This document shows, in pieces, positions 18,175 to 26,470 of a DNA stretch of 64,000 bases. Both the position numbers and the translations under genes were made by a program. Position 1 is the stretch's first letter. Every line of letters begins with the position of its first letter. The stretch comes from Methylomonas sp. AM2-LC (GTDB lineage: Bacteria; Pseudomonadota; Gammaproteobacteria; Methylococcales; Methylomonadaceae), in NCBI RefSeq assembly GCF_039904985.1, contig NZ_CP157006.1:1-64000 (forward strand), in the 5' to 3' direction. The notes below the pieces were generated by a model that was given only the letters and a program-made list of their open reading frames with translations, was not told the DNA's origin and ran no database searches.

Positions 18175-18381
18175 GTGGGTTTCTGAGCAAAATAAAACGC
18201 TACTATACATAGTTGTCATCTATGCATAGCGGCCATAAAGAGACAGTCAAAAATTTAAACGAACGACAGGACTGATTTATATAGCTGCCATTCATTGAAA
18301 ATGAATTAATAGGCATGAACTTCTGAATCAAGATCCACTGGATAGCCAGATTTAGAATGTTCTGGCTATCCAACTGTAGAA

Positions 18382-19126
18382 TTATGCTGTAGCGATTTGC
18401 ATTGCAGATTGTTTACGACGAACGACCCAGCCTACTAATGGCAAGCCTAATAACATCATTGCCCATTCTCCAGCTTCTGGAACTGCGGAGGTAATATTTG
18501 TTGCAGATAAATTAATTTGACTACCATTAAAACCAGCAATTAATATACCTTGTGATGTGGTGCTGCTAAAATCGCTAAGAGTAATGTATCCATATGCATT
18601 TTCACCAATTCCAATGAATTTACCATTTGAGTAGATAGGGGTATCAGAATAAAAAGCATACTGTGGGCCTAAATATATATTATTTTGTCCACCTATATAA
18701 AATACACCCGCGCCACTTGAATTAGTTGTAAGAAGATTGTAAGCAGACATATCTTGACCATAAGTTGCATAATTGGTAGTAAGCTGAAATGTACCACCGC
18801 TTGCTAATGTACTTACAGAAATACTTTTAATATCAGTAAAACTATATGACTGGGACATATTGGTTGTGTTGCCATTATTGACTGTAATATCAATAATTGC
18901 GCTGGTACCAAACTCAGGGATGAATACTGGTTCATAGCCGGATACAGCGTAGTTAACGTCAATTTGGTATGTAAAATCGTTAGCTTGAACCGCCATACTT
19001 GAAGACAAAAGTAGACAGGAAGAAAAAAATTTTAAAGCAGAAGTAATAAAGTGCTTATTTTTGCTAAAATCCAGAAATGAACTGGCTATACTCGAGTTGA
19101 GTTGAGTTGAGTTGAGTTGAGTGCAT
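18382..19126 (-). CDS. PEP-CTERM protein A, out of frame through a pentanucleotide repeat (phase-off)
   Basis: The C-terminus carries the exosortase sorting tail: AVPEAGEWAMMLLG, a hydrophobic helix and a basic end (VVRRKQ). The N-terminal signal sequence (KNKHFITSALKFFSS to AVQA) is encoded but not in frame with the only good start, ATG 19126, which has AAGGAA 5-7 bases upstream. From that ATG the frame ends after 20 codons. The tract between (five AACTC units plus a partial) sets the frame; the distance of 745 bases becomes a multiple of three with one unit more. The protein would then have 249 residues and be secreted. Confidence 0.7.
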
Positions 19127-19264
19127 TATGTTTCCTTGAATTGGTTATTACAATAAATTTTCACCTAATTTAACCGATCAAAGAGGCAATCCAGCAATCC
19201 TCGCAACAAGAACCCTAAGACTTTCCGCTTCTACCATTTGATAGAATTGGCCTTTACTCTTTGT
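19033..19264. repeat. Upstream region of PEP-CTERM gene A, duplicated at 19879-20110
   Basis: About 230 bases covering the signal-peptide start, the pentamer tract, the ribosome site and the presumed promoter are almost the same at 19879-20110, with scattered single changes. Together with the similar C-terminal ends of the two proteins this shows a tandem gene duplication in which the middle parts have diverged strongly. Confidence 0.85.
19094..19122 (-). repeat. Pentanucleotide tract in the 5' coding region of PEP-CTERM gene A
   Basis: On the coding strand the tract reads ACTC followed by five AACTC units, starting 4 bases into the gene. Five is not a multiple of three, so gain or loss of a unit by slipped pairing shifts the frame. 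With five units the gene is off; three or six units would place the signal peptide and mature protein in frame with the ATG. Confidence 0.8.
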
Positions 19265-19278
19265 TAAATATTTTTTAA

Positions 19279-19972
19279 CTATGCTGAAGCAATTTGCATA
19301 GCCGTTTGTTTACGACGAACAACCCAGCCTAATAATGGCAAACCTAATAACATCATTGCCCATTCGCCAGCTTCGGGAACTGCTGTGACAGTCCAACTAT
19401 TGTTTGGTAATGAATTACCTATACCATCAGACACAGATTTACCACCTACAAAAGTAGCTGCCACAAAATTAGTGGGATTGTTAGAAATACAACCACCGTG
19501 ATTTGAGGATATACAAAAAGTAATAGGGGTGGTTTCACTTAAAAAATAATTAGTGCCAACACTTGTTCTTGGGGACGTCGTGTCCACAAAATAGAAATTA
19601 TTTTGTAAACCGTTGAATGAAGCTACAGCACCTGTAAAGTAGGGGCCAAAATTAAAGCCATCATAACTCCAAGCAAAAGCACTCAGACTGCCATTACCAT
19701 TAAAAGTAACACCATCCAAGGAAACACTTATATCTGTCAGATTTGTAATTAAGTTTCCGTTAGGATTACCCATGAAAGAACCTGTAACAACATCACCTGA
19801 ATTGAATTTGTAACTGAAATCGTACAATGTATCTGCTTTAGCTTGAATAGTAGGAGCAATTGTCAGAAGTCCACCCAATAAAGCAGAAGTAATAAACTGT
19901 TTATTTTTACTAAAATTCAGAAATGAACTGGCTATACTTGAGTTGAGTTGAGTTGAGTTGAGTTGAGTGCAT
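19279..19972 (-). CDS. PEP-CTERM protein B, out of frame through a pentanucleotide repeat (phase-off)
   Basis: This is the tandem paralogue of protein A. The sorting tail is nearly the same (AVPEAGEWAMMLLGLPLLG, then VVRRKQTAMQ). The signal sequence (KNKQFITSALLGG to PTIQA) lies in a frame without its own start codon. The likely ATG is at 19972 with AAGGAA upstream, and five AACTC units follow. The distance of 694 bases is one short of frame in the same sense as gene A, so one more unit gives a 232-residue protein. The middle domain differs from protein A and has no family I recognise. Confidence 0.7.
19940..19968 (-). repeat. Pentanucleotide tract in the 5' coding region of PEP-CTERM gene B
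   Basis: The tract again reads ACTC plus five AACTC units on the coding strand and is followed by AAG where gene A has GAG. It is in the same off phase as gene A. Confidence 0.8.
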
Positions 19973-20110
19973 TATGTTTCCTTGAATTGGTTATTACAAT
20001 AAATTTTCACCTAATTTAACCGATCAAAGAGGCAATCCAGCAATCCTCGCAACAAGAACCCTAAGACTTTCCGCTTCCACCATTTGGTAGAATTGGCCTT
20101 TACTCTTGTT

Positions 20111-20568
20111 GATGTTTTAACACATAAAACTGGTATTTTCAATTGTACCTAACATATTTTTCTATTCTCCTCACCACTATAATCTATAAGTAGCCTCAAA
20201 CCCAGAAAAGCGATCGAATTCAACAAGAAAAAATCAAGTCTATCGTTTTTCTATATCATATTTAAAAAAACAGTTGTAACTAATTGAAATATATAAACAT
20301 TATTGATAGGTCCTATAATAGCTCAGTAGGATTGTAAGTACATGGACATCCCTCCAATCCCTTTCCCTCGATCGCCAGATTGCAGAGCCTAATAAAATCT
20401 ATCCAAAAAATTTCATACTCCTTAATTGTTAATGCTTAACTGACCGACAGCTTTGTATACATCAAGAGACATTTAAAAATTAGGCCGAATGGCAGCTTGG
20501 GGTCGATTGTGACAGTTCGCCACTTCCAGAAGCCGTTACAACTACCGGCGTAATCGTCTCGGAACGCC
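20111..20568. other. Intergenic region without recognised gene
   Basis: These 458 bases separate the PEP-CTERM pair from the 458-residue protein. They are AT-rich up to about 20310 and carry an isolated TATAAT near 20313 without a gene to serve on the + strand. I see no reading frame, repeat or hairpin that I can name. Confidence 0.4.
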
Positions 20569-21945
20569 TTACAGCATCGGCGGTTTTATTTTGCCCGATA
20601 ACACGGCTATTGCCAGTTCCACTTCATCCATTGCCAGGATTTGATCAATCGTTTCATGTTTGATGCTGTTCGCGATCTGTAGAATTTCTTCGTTGACTGC
20701 CTTTAATGTTGCCGATTGTTTAATCAGACGATTAACTTCCTTGGTTTGTGCAGCGCTTAGTCGATCCTGTTGCCATCGGGAAAACTGTTCCAGGAAATAC
20801 CTTTGGTCGTCCAATTGCTTGTCATATAGATCAAAAACCCGATTCAGGGTGGCATCGTCCAATACATAAGGTTTGGCTATTGCCTGACGTAGGTTGTCCA
20901 ACTGAACCATGGATTCCTCCAGCATGCCGTCCACCATAAAGGTGAAGGTAGGCAACATACTAATGGGGTGCCACTGAATTTGTTGATCCTCCGGCGCCTG
21001 GTCCTGTGTAGTTTCATCACCCGTTTTACAGTGACGTGCCAATAATTCATCCAGTTCCTCATCAAATTCATTGGCCGTCTTTAGCTGAATGGGCTCACGG
21101 TTCGGCCATATTTTCAATACTCTGGTTTTGGTATCGAAGCCTGGTGTTCCCAGTGGTTCGCCGATGACCCAAGTCGGCACATTGATTTCACTATATTGGT
21201 GGACCATGGTTTGAGCGCAAACTTCAAGTACGTTTTCATCGGCACTATCGTCGGCAAAGATCAATTGCGCCGCCCACTCCCCGCAGTGATCGCAGGGAAT
21301 GAGGCTACTTTCAAAGAGGTCTTCGGGTGGTGAGTACTTGGGTGTGTCGGGTTGGGCGACAGGATTCAGTTCTAGCCGATGCTGGGAGAGGTCAAGATAA
21401 TCGGTGTTATCGCGGCAAACCCAATTGAGCATTTGCCCTGACGGGTTTGGATTTCGCTCGAACATGGCTACCGTTTTCCTGTATTGGGCGTCGGTGGTCT
21501 TTGCATTTTGAATGAGCGGCAGGTTGCTTTTCAGCTCGATTAAATCATCCTGCCCCAATTCCGACCGGAAAGCGGTGACGCTCCCTTTGGGATCGACTGC
21601 GAAAATAAAGTAATTCCCGGTTTCGAGCATTTTATTTAAGACAGTCTGCACGACCGGGTTGTTCGGGTTCACCAGTAGATTGAATGTGGCGTAATGGTAG
21701 AAGTGGAAGCCAAAGTGAACCACGACGCAGTCGGCATTACCGTACAACGAATGCCCGAAACTAAAACCGGTGCGGGTGTACTCCTCAGGAATAACCATTT
21801 CGGGCCGAAGTGCCAAAACGCCGAAGGTTTGTTTCCGTTCCTCAACGAGGCCCAACGCACAGCAGGGTGCTTCGGCGGTCAGAAAATCATCGATAAACTG
21901 ACTATTGACGGTAAGTCGTGGAAGTAGGGGATAGACGTTGCTCAT
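20569..21945 (-). CDS. Hypothetical protein, 458 residues
   Basis: I do not recognise the family. The protein is soluble and acidic without signal peptide or membrane segment. A Cys-x-x-Cys pair occurs as CDHCGEW near residue 218 and a further Cys in VLEVCAQ. The C-terminal ~100 residues are predicted helical (Leu/Gln-rich) and end LSGKIKPPML. It is divergent from the HU gene with a 233-base region between, which contains a palindrome. It may belong with the nucleoid-protein cluster that follows, but this is only context. Confidence 0.6.
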   Translation of the reverse strand: MSNVYPLLPRLTVNSQFIDDFLTAEAPCCALGLVEERKQTFGVLALRPEMVIPEEYTRTGFSFGHSLYGNADCVVVHFGFHFYHYATFNLLVNPNNPVVQTVLNKMLETGNYFIFAVDPKGSVTAFRSELGQDDLIELKSNLPLIQNAKTTDAQYRKTVAMFERNPNPSGQMLNWVCRDNTDYLDLSQHRLELNPVAQPDTPKYSPPEDLFESSLIPCDHCGEWAAQLIFADDSADENVLEVCAQTMVHQYSEINVPTWVIGEPLGTPGFDTKTRVLKIWPNREPIQLKTANEFDEELDELLARHCKTGDETTQDQAPEDQQIQWHPISMLPTFTFMVDGMLEESMVQLDNLRQAIAKPYVLDDATLNRVFDLYDKQLDDQRYFLEQFSRWQQDRLSAAQTKEVNRLIKQSATLKAVNEEILQIANSIKHETIDQILAMDEVELAIAVLSGKIKPPML

Positions 21946-21994
21946 GTGACATCACTTGGTTAGGCAGGGGTGGCTTGAGGATGATAAATCATAC

Positions 21995-22022
21995 CCGGAT
22001 ATAGCGTGATCACTAAATCCGG
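21995..22022. promoter_or_regulatory. Palindromic operator candidate in the divergent region before the HU gene
   Basis: CCGGAT (21995-22000) and ATCCGG (22017-22022) flank the perfect 8-base palindrome GTGATCAC (22006-22013), giving a nested dyad. It lies between the divergently oriented 458-residue gene and the HU gene and could regulate both. The remaining part of the gap up to 22178 shows a weak GC-rich hairpin followed by T residues near 22127-22152. Confidence 0.45.
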
Positions 22023-22178
22023 TATACGGTGTGATGCTTGCTTGAAGGATGGTGTTGAAACTGCGATCATCAACGCCACAATTCCATAGTGTGCAATGAT
22101 CGCTTGTGTGTTGATTAGATCTTAGACGCCGACGTTTTCGCCGGCTAGTTTTTTTACATCCCATCTTTTGAGGAAACC

Positions 22179-22454
22179 ATGCATAAATCCGAACTCATTG
22201 ACGCTATTGCCAGCCATGCGAATCTCAGTAAAGCCGATGCCGGGCGGGGCTTGGATGGCATCCTCAGTGCCATTCAAAATACCTTGAAAAACGGCGATTC
22301 GGTATCGTTAGTGGGGTTTGGCACTTTCGAAGTCAAGGACCGTGCTGAGCGTCAGGGCCGCAATCCGCAAACCGGCGCTGAACTGACAATTGCTGCGGCA
22401 AAACTACCAGGCTTTAAAGCCGGAAAGGCTTTAAAAGACGCCGTTAACGGTTAA
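22179..22454 (+). CDS. HU-family DNA-binding protein
   Basis: The 91-residue protein is a typical HU homologue: [11 protein letters not shown] at the start, the hinge [11 protein letters not shown], and the DNA-binding arm GRNPQTG. It binds and bends DNA without much sequence preference. An AGGAAA ribosome site precedes the ATG. It is about 100 bases upstream of an IHF-like gene in the same direction, and four more DNA- or RNA-binding proteins follow within 4 kb. Confidence 0.92.
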   Translation: MHKSELIDAIASHANLSKADAGRGLDGILSAIQNTLKNGDSVSLVGFGTFEVKDRAERQGRNPQTGAELTIAAAKLPGFKAGKALKDAVNG

Positions 22455-22553
22455 ATTCTCTTGAGAGATAGAGGGCGTTGAGTGGCTCGAAGTCCTCGTG
22501 AAACTGCGCTATGATTCGGCGATTAACTCACTGTCGAACATTCGACATTTCAG

Positions 22554-22865
22554 ATGACAAAATCGGAACTGATCGGGGCGCTGGCCGCCAAGCAAGCGCA
22601 CCTGCTGCAAAAAGACGTAGAGCTCGCTGTCAACACTATCATTGATGTTTTGACTACCGCTGTCGCCACTGGCGATAGAATTGAAATTCGCGGATTTGGT
22701 GGTTTTTCAACGATTCCCCGCAAAGCCCGTATCGGTAGGAATCCAAAGACTGGGGAGCCTGTCAGTCTACCTAGTCGGCACACTGTTCACTTTAAACCGG
22801 GACTGGATTTGCGCAACCGGGTCAATGCTTCGAAACAGGCGTTCCCCACCATTAAAGACCTGTAA
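22554..22865 (+). CDS. IHF-beta-like DNA-bending protein
   Basis: The 103-residue protein belongs to the HU/IHF family and is closest in pattern to integration host factor beta: MTKSELIGALA, RIEIRGFGGFS, the arm with ARIGRNPKTGE, and HFKPGLDLRNRV near the end. It would bend DNA, possibly as part of element excision, transfer or transcription. A paralogue with about 60 percent identity by eye lies on the other strand at 24977-25285, beyond the SEC-C gene and the second MITE. Confidence 0.9.
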   Translation: MTKSELIGALAAKQAHLLQKDVELAVNTIIDVLTTAVATGDRIEIRGFGGFSTIPRKARIGRNPKTGEPVSLPSRHTVHFKPGLDLRNRVNASKQAFPTIKDL

Positions 22866-22978
22866 CCCCGTCCTGGGTGCCTGATACCCATCCCCGGCAC
22901 AGCGTTTGACTGCGGCGGCGTCCTGTCCATCCCAGCTGCTCGACGCTCAGTCTCGGGTCTCGCCGCGATGGAACATCA

Positions 22979-24349
22979 CTACGGCGCAATCCCTACAGAC
23001 TGCCAAAGAAATTCATAGGAAACCGGAGGGCGGTGTTGCGCTTTGGCTTGCTGAGCTTCGCCATGTTCGTAGGTGTGCAGCAAGAATTTGACTTGCTCCA
23101 GTCCTTCCGGCGTTCTGATGGCCTCGCGCGGCGTTTGATCGTTCAATATCGGTATTGGCTTGTCAGCCCAGTCAGCGTAAAGCTGCCTAATTCTCTTCTC
23201 TATGAGCTCGGTTATTATCTCGGGTGGCAGTGGTATCGGTTCCGATCTTTCCTGGGTGTCATTAGGCTGCATATTAGCCAGTATGCCTTTGGGGGCGGCT
23301 AGTTCCCGGCTGATAAAGGCCACAGCAGTGCCTGAAACCGCTTCGAACCAAGGTTTGCCTTCGTCCGCATACTGTTGAGTATGATAGGACACTTTGATTC
23401 GATCCGGGCGTTTGCCTGGATTAATACTGAGACTTCGCCGTGTCAGCCCATCTTCGCCTACAAACATGCGGCTCCAACCCGCATCACGATTGCCTTCGAT
23501 ATCCGCTTCACCGGACAACGCCTGGTCCAATGCGTCCCAATCCAGAACCCGGTAATGATCGGTCACGAACAGGAGCGATTCACCCGTTACACGATCAACC
23601 ACTGGCGGCATTTCAAAGGCCCTGACAAATAACTGGAGCCAGTGATACGGAATGACGGCACTGGTGATTTCCTTGGCGAGAGGAGAATCCGGCTCGACGC
23701 CCTCTAATTCGTCTTTGAGTTCTTCCAGCAAATCCCAGCTTCGCTGGCGGGGGAAAGAGTAGGCGGCGCCGGACAGTTCAAAATGAGCGTCAATAGGCAC
23801 GATGCGTGCCGCGATCAGGTCGTAGCGGTTGGCTTGTTGTGAGCCCGATTTTTCCTGGACGAGGACGGGCGGACGTTCGGGCAGCATAACATCCCGTAAG
23901 GTCATGCATTTGCCGGGCACCACCTCCACAATTTCGTAAAGTCTGAGGGGCAGGGCCGTTAAACGCTCAATCCATTGCCGCTGTTCAGCAGATAATAGCG
24001 GACCACCTTTTCCAAGTAACAATGCCGCAACACGACAGTCCTGGTCATTGAGAGTCACCATGCCATCCGCCAACAGCCATTCCATGGCGTTGATCATAAT
24101 GCCGGCATACGAGTCCTCGGGCAGGTCCTGAAGCCCTGCATATTCAGCGTCGTCGAGCCCACCAAAAAAACCTTCATCGAGCGCGGCATGGGCCGGCTGC
24201 TCATACTTCGTGAAGAGCCACTGTATGGCTTTCGGGACGGCTTCAGAACGATCATTCGTAATCTGGGCGTCTGCGGTCTTCAAGCAGCACTGCTTATATT
24301 TTTTACCGCTGCCACAGGGGCAGGGATCGTTTCGGCCCAGTTTTTTCAT
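22979..24349 (-). CDS. SEC-C motif protein, 456 residues
   Basis: The N-terminus contains the SEC-C zinc-binding motif CPCGSGKKYKQCC (residues 10-22), also found at the end of SecA. The remaining ~430 residues are soluble and not assigned; the motif at the N-terminus rather than the C-terminus is common in uncharacterised proteins of this type. No catalytic motif is evident. It lies between two IHF-like genes of opposite orientation. Its promoter region is cut close by the second MITE (from 24448). Confidence 0.8.
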   Translation of the reverse strand: MKKLGRNDPCPCGSGKKYKQCCLKTADAQITNDRSEAVPKAIQWLFTKYEQPAHAALDEGFFGGLDDAEYAGLQDLPEDSYAGIMINAMEWLLADGMVTLNDQDCRVAALLLGKGGPLLSAEQRQWIERLTALPLRLYEIVEVVPGKCMTLRDVMLPERPPVLVQEKSGSQQANRYDLIAARIVPIDAHFELSGAAYSFPRQRSWDLLEELKDELEGVEPDSPLAKEITSAVIPYHWLQLFVRAFEMPPVVDRVTGESLLFVTDHYRVLDWDALDQALSGEADIEGNRDAGWSRMFVGEDGLTRRSLSINPGKRPDRIKVSYHTQQYADEGKPWFEAVSGTAVAFISRELAAPKGILANMQPNDTQERSEPIPLPPEIITELIEKRIRQLYADWADKPIPILNDQTPREAIRTPEGLEQVKFLLHTYEHGEAQQAKAQHRPPVSYEFLWQSVGIAP

Positions 24350-24447
24350 ATCAGGGTGACTTTAAACCAACACAGAATTATTTCAGAGACGTTTTGCAGC
24401 ATCATAATGGATGCAAGGCCCGGTCGACCATGGGTTTTCGCAAAGTC

Positions 24448-24967
24448 GGGGCAGTTACCACATAGCTGTAAAAACCGCCATCTTGGTTAAACTTAACCAA
24501 AAGCATCTAAAATGCAGTCTCTCATAAGTCGAAAAATATCCTATTGATAGTGATTTTAGGTATTTTGTGGCTTAGTGATAAAATACTAGTTAAAATCTTA
24601 GAAAGTCTTAATCTATTGATTATACATAATTAATACACCGATCAGGAGAAGATGAGACTTTTTACAGCTATCAAGCGAGTCGCTATTTTTGCGAAAGCTT
24701 GTTTAGGGGCATCCCAGCCCCAACAAGCGGCAAAAACTACGCGACCATTTAATGCCTCCGGCGGCCCCGATTCGCCCTCGTCGCCTGCTCTTGCGCCTAA
24801 ACGGCTTAAGAGCTAGGCTCCAAATGGCTTGACGGCGTTTCGCGATGCCTTGCAGGTTTTCTTCGCTTCGCTGCGATAACCCGCCCGGCGCTACGCCTAT
24901 CGGGGACTAAAAATCTTCACTTCGCTTGCGCTCCGTTTCCACGATTTTCAGCGGTGGTAACTACCCC
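24448..24967. mobile_element. MITE copy 2 with a 282-bp nested insertion
   Basis: Bases 24448-24671 repeat copy 1 (13742-13965) without visible change. At 24672, within the right terminal repeat, an unrelated GC-richer sequence of 282 bases intervenes, after which the last 14 bases of the element (24954-24967, GTGGTAACTACCCC) resume. The insert contains a strong hairpin (24697-24728: GCTTGTT/AACAAGC with inner GGGGC/GCCCC) and no reading frame. It may be another small mobile or REP-like sequence. Confidence 0.75.
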
Positions 24968-24976
24968 AGTTTAGGC

Positions 24977-25285
24977 TTACACCCTCAAGATTGGGTGCTT
25001 AAGTCGTGATTGATCCACGCGTTCCCGCATATCCAATCCAGGCTTGAAATGGATGACATGTCGGGTTGGAATACTGACGGACTCACCAGTTTTGGGGTTA
25101 CGGCCTATACGTGCTTCGCGTGGTATGGTTGAAAAAGTTCCAAAACCACGAATTTCAACATGAATTCCAGCGGCGAGAGCACCAGTTAATGACTGGATAA
25201 TAGAATTGACTGCTTCATCCGCATCATTATGAGACAAGTGCAGTTGCTTGTTAGCAAGCGCTGCAATCAGTTGGGATTTTGTCAT
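24977..25285 (-). CDS. IHF-beta-like DNA-bending protein, paralogue
   Basis: The 102-residue protein begins MTKSQLIAALANKQ and carries HVEIRGFGTFSTIP, the DNA-contacting arm ARIGRNPKTGES and HFKPGLDMRERV. It is a clear paralogue of the protein at 22554-22865. Its 3' end is only 9 bases from the right end of the MITE. It sits 26 bases downstream of the CspA-like gene in the same direction, so the two probably share a transcript. Confidence 0.9.
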   Translation of the reverse strand: MTKSQLIAALANKQLHLSHNDADEAVNSIIQSLTGALAAGIHVEIRGFGTFSTIPREARIGRNPKTGESVSIPTRHVIHFKPGLDMRERVDQSRLKHPILRV

Positions 25286-25311
25286 CTGTAATTCTGGCCA
25301 AAAATGATATT

Positions 25312-25521
25312 TTATAATGGCGTGACGTTTTCTGCTTGTGGACCTTTTGTGCTAGTAACCACTTGCATAGTCACTCGCTGACCTTCTTTCAAGGTTTTTC
25401 GACCACTACCCTGGATGGTGCTAAAATGTACAAATACATCCTTCCCACCATTTTGCTCAATGAAGCCAAAGCCTTTATCATCGTTGAACCACTTAACCGT
25501 TCCTTCTATTAGTGCTGCCAT
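25312..25521 (-). CDS. Cold-shock-domain protein (CspA family)
   Basis: The 69-residue protein is a complete cold-shock domain with RNP1 KGFGFIE and RNP2 DVFVHFS. It binds single-stranded nucleic acid and may act as an RNA chaperone or antiterminator. It precedes the IHF-like gene in the same direction. The 230 bases upstream (25522-25751) hold no gene. Confidence 0.95.
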   Translation of the reverse strand: MAALIEGTVKWFNDDKGFGFIEQNGGKDVFVHFSTIQGSGRKTLKEGQRVTMQVVTSTKGPQAENVTPL

Positions 25522-25751
25522 AACTGTCTCTAAGTTCTAGGTTGTAAAAGTTTGCTGATTGGATTTTGGCAGTTATTAACTGCGAGAACTTATGGTTATT
25601 ATATTCCATTGTGAATCAATATTGTAGGGCATAGCTCTATTGGCTAACATCAAAAACGAAATTTTCAGGCAATTTGGCGTGCCTGAGTATAAATTCTCGG
25701 TCAATACACTAAACAGCAAAGACAATCGGTTTTCTTAAACGATTTTTGACC

Positions 25752-26066
25752 CTATTTTGTGATAAGAAAATCCGATTTGGAACTCCCCTGATCAATCATT
25801 TCCTGCATCCATTTCGGAATAAGTCCGCGTCCTGTCCACATCTGTAAAGGGTTGTTAGGATTTTGATATTTTGCGACTACTTTAGTCAATTTTTTGTCAG
25901 AATTTCGTTCTGTAATTTCAACATAAACATTAATTGATAGTGCTAATTCTCTAATTTTGGCAATAATAGAGTTTTTTTTCTCATGTCGTTTTATCTCTAA
26001 TGTAGCTTGGGCCTTTTCGATAATTTCTAGAAGTTCCGGTATTGTTTTGTTATCGATATTATTCAT
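25752..26066 (-). CDS. H-NS-like nucleoid-associated protein
   Basis: The 104-residue protein has an N-terminal helical oligomerisation part (about 1-55). Its C-terminal DNA-binding motif KYQNPNNPLQMWTGRGLIPKW follows the H-NS pattern (Y-x-N-P, T-W-T-G-R-G-x-x-P-x-W) with Met for Thr before Trp. Such proteins silence AT-rich horizontally acquired DNA, which fits the AT-rich conjugation region beside it. The start ATG at 26066 lies in an AT-rich leader. Confidence 0.85.
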   Translation of the reverse strand: MNNIDNKTIPELLEIIEKAQATLEIKRHEKKNSIIAKIRELALSINVYVEITERNSDKKLTKVVAKYQNPNNPLQMWTGRGLIPKWMQEMIDQGSSKSDFLITK

Positions 26067-26138
26067 AGACTTATTGGAAAATGTGAACTAGTTTTTAAAT
26101 TGTGGGCGGATTCAAAAGTGAAGTGCAACACCTCGCAA

Positions 26139-26285
26139 TTAATGAATCAGGGTTGAGTGTTGCGAGCTGTTTATAAGCAGTTCTCTGTATACAGCTAGAG
26201 GGCATCGTACTCCGAGCCCCTTTCTGGGTCTAGCGTTAATTTGATCGGCAATGGCATCGAGTTGTTCCTGAGTATAACCGCACAT
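26139..26285 (-). pseudogene. C-terminal fragment of an IS30-family transposase
   Basis: About 48 codons read CGYTQEQLDAIADQINARPR, continue through KGLGVRCPLAVYRELL and end in a normal stop at 26139. This is the conserved C-terminus of IS30-type transposases. Downstream on the same strand the sequence TGTTGCACTTCACTTTTGAA (ending near 26109) resembles the outer end of such elements. The 5' part of the gene is missing, so this is a remnant of an old insertion. Confidence 0.75.
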
Positions 26286-26350
26286 ATTTTGGAAAATCGT
26301 CTGAAAATCTCACGAATAAATAACAGCAATCACTAAAGTTTTTCGAATGG

Positions 26351-26371
26351 GGCTTTTTTTTGGCACCTTTC
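26351..26371 (+). promoter_or_regulatory. Conserved tra box 1, upstream of the HerA-like gene
   Basis: The box reads GGC, eight T, then GGCACCTTTC and lies 100 bases before the start of the first transfer gene. Three further boxes with the same core occur at 41095, 51484 and 58789. Downstream, at the same distance as in box 4, comes ACACAATAGAAT. It is a candidate site for the FlhDC-like activators encoded at 38.6-40.7 kb. Confidence 0.7.
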
Positions 26372-26470
26372 GCCCAAACAGAAATTTAAATTACACAATA
26401 GAATGGCAACAAAGAGCAAGATCGGATTTAGATGCGATCTTGAATTCAATAATCATTATTTTATGAAAGC

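Larger units (their letters stand above)
14766..18235. mobile_element. RIT element (recombinase in trio)
   Basis: Three adjacent tyrosine-recombinase genes in one orientation with overlapping ends lie between terminal inverted repeats. The left repeat (14766-14800, starting TGGCCGCTATGCATAGA) matches the reverse complement of the right repeat (18201-18235) with 3 mismatches in 35. This is the defining layout of RIT elements. A partial subterminal copy of the inner half (AACTATGTATAG) lies at 18136-18147. The third recombinase is frameshifted, so this copy may no longer move on its own. Confidence 0.88.

Noticed and set aside
19094..19968. The AACTC repeats as a CRISPR array or minisatellite
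   Set aside because: The unit is 5 bases without spacers and lies directly after a start codon; a slipped-strand tract is the simpler reading.
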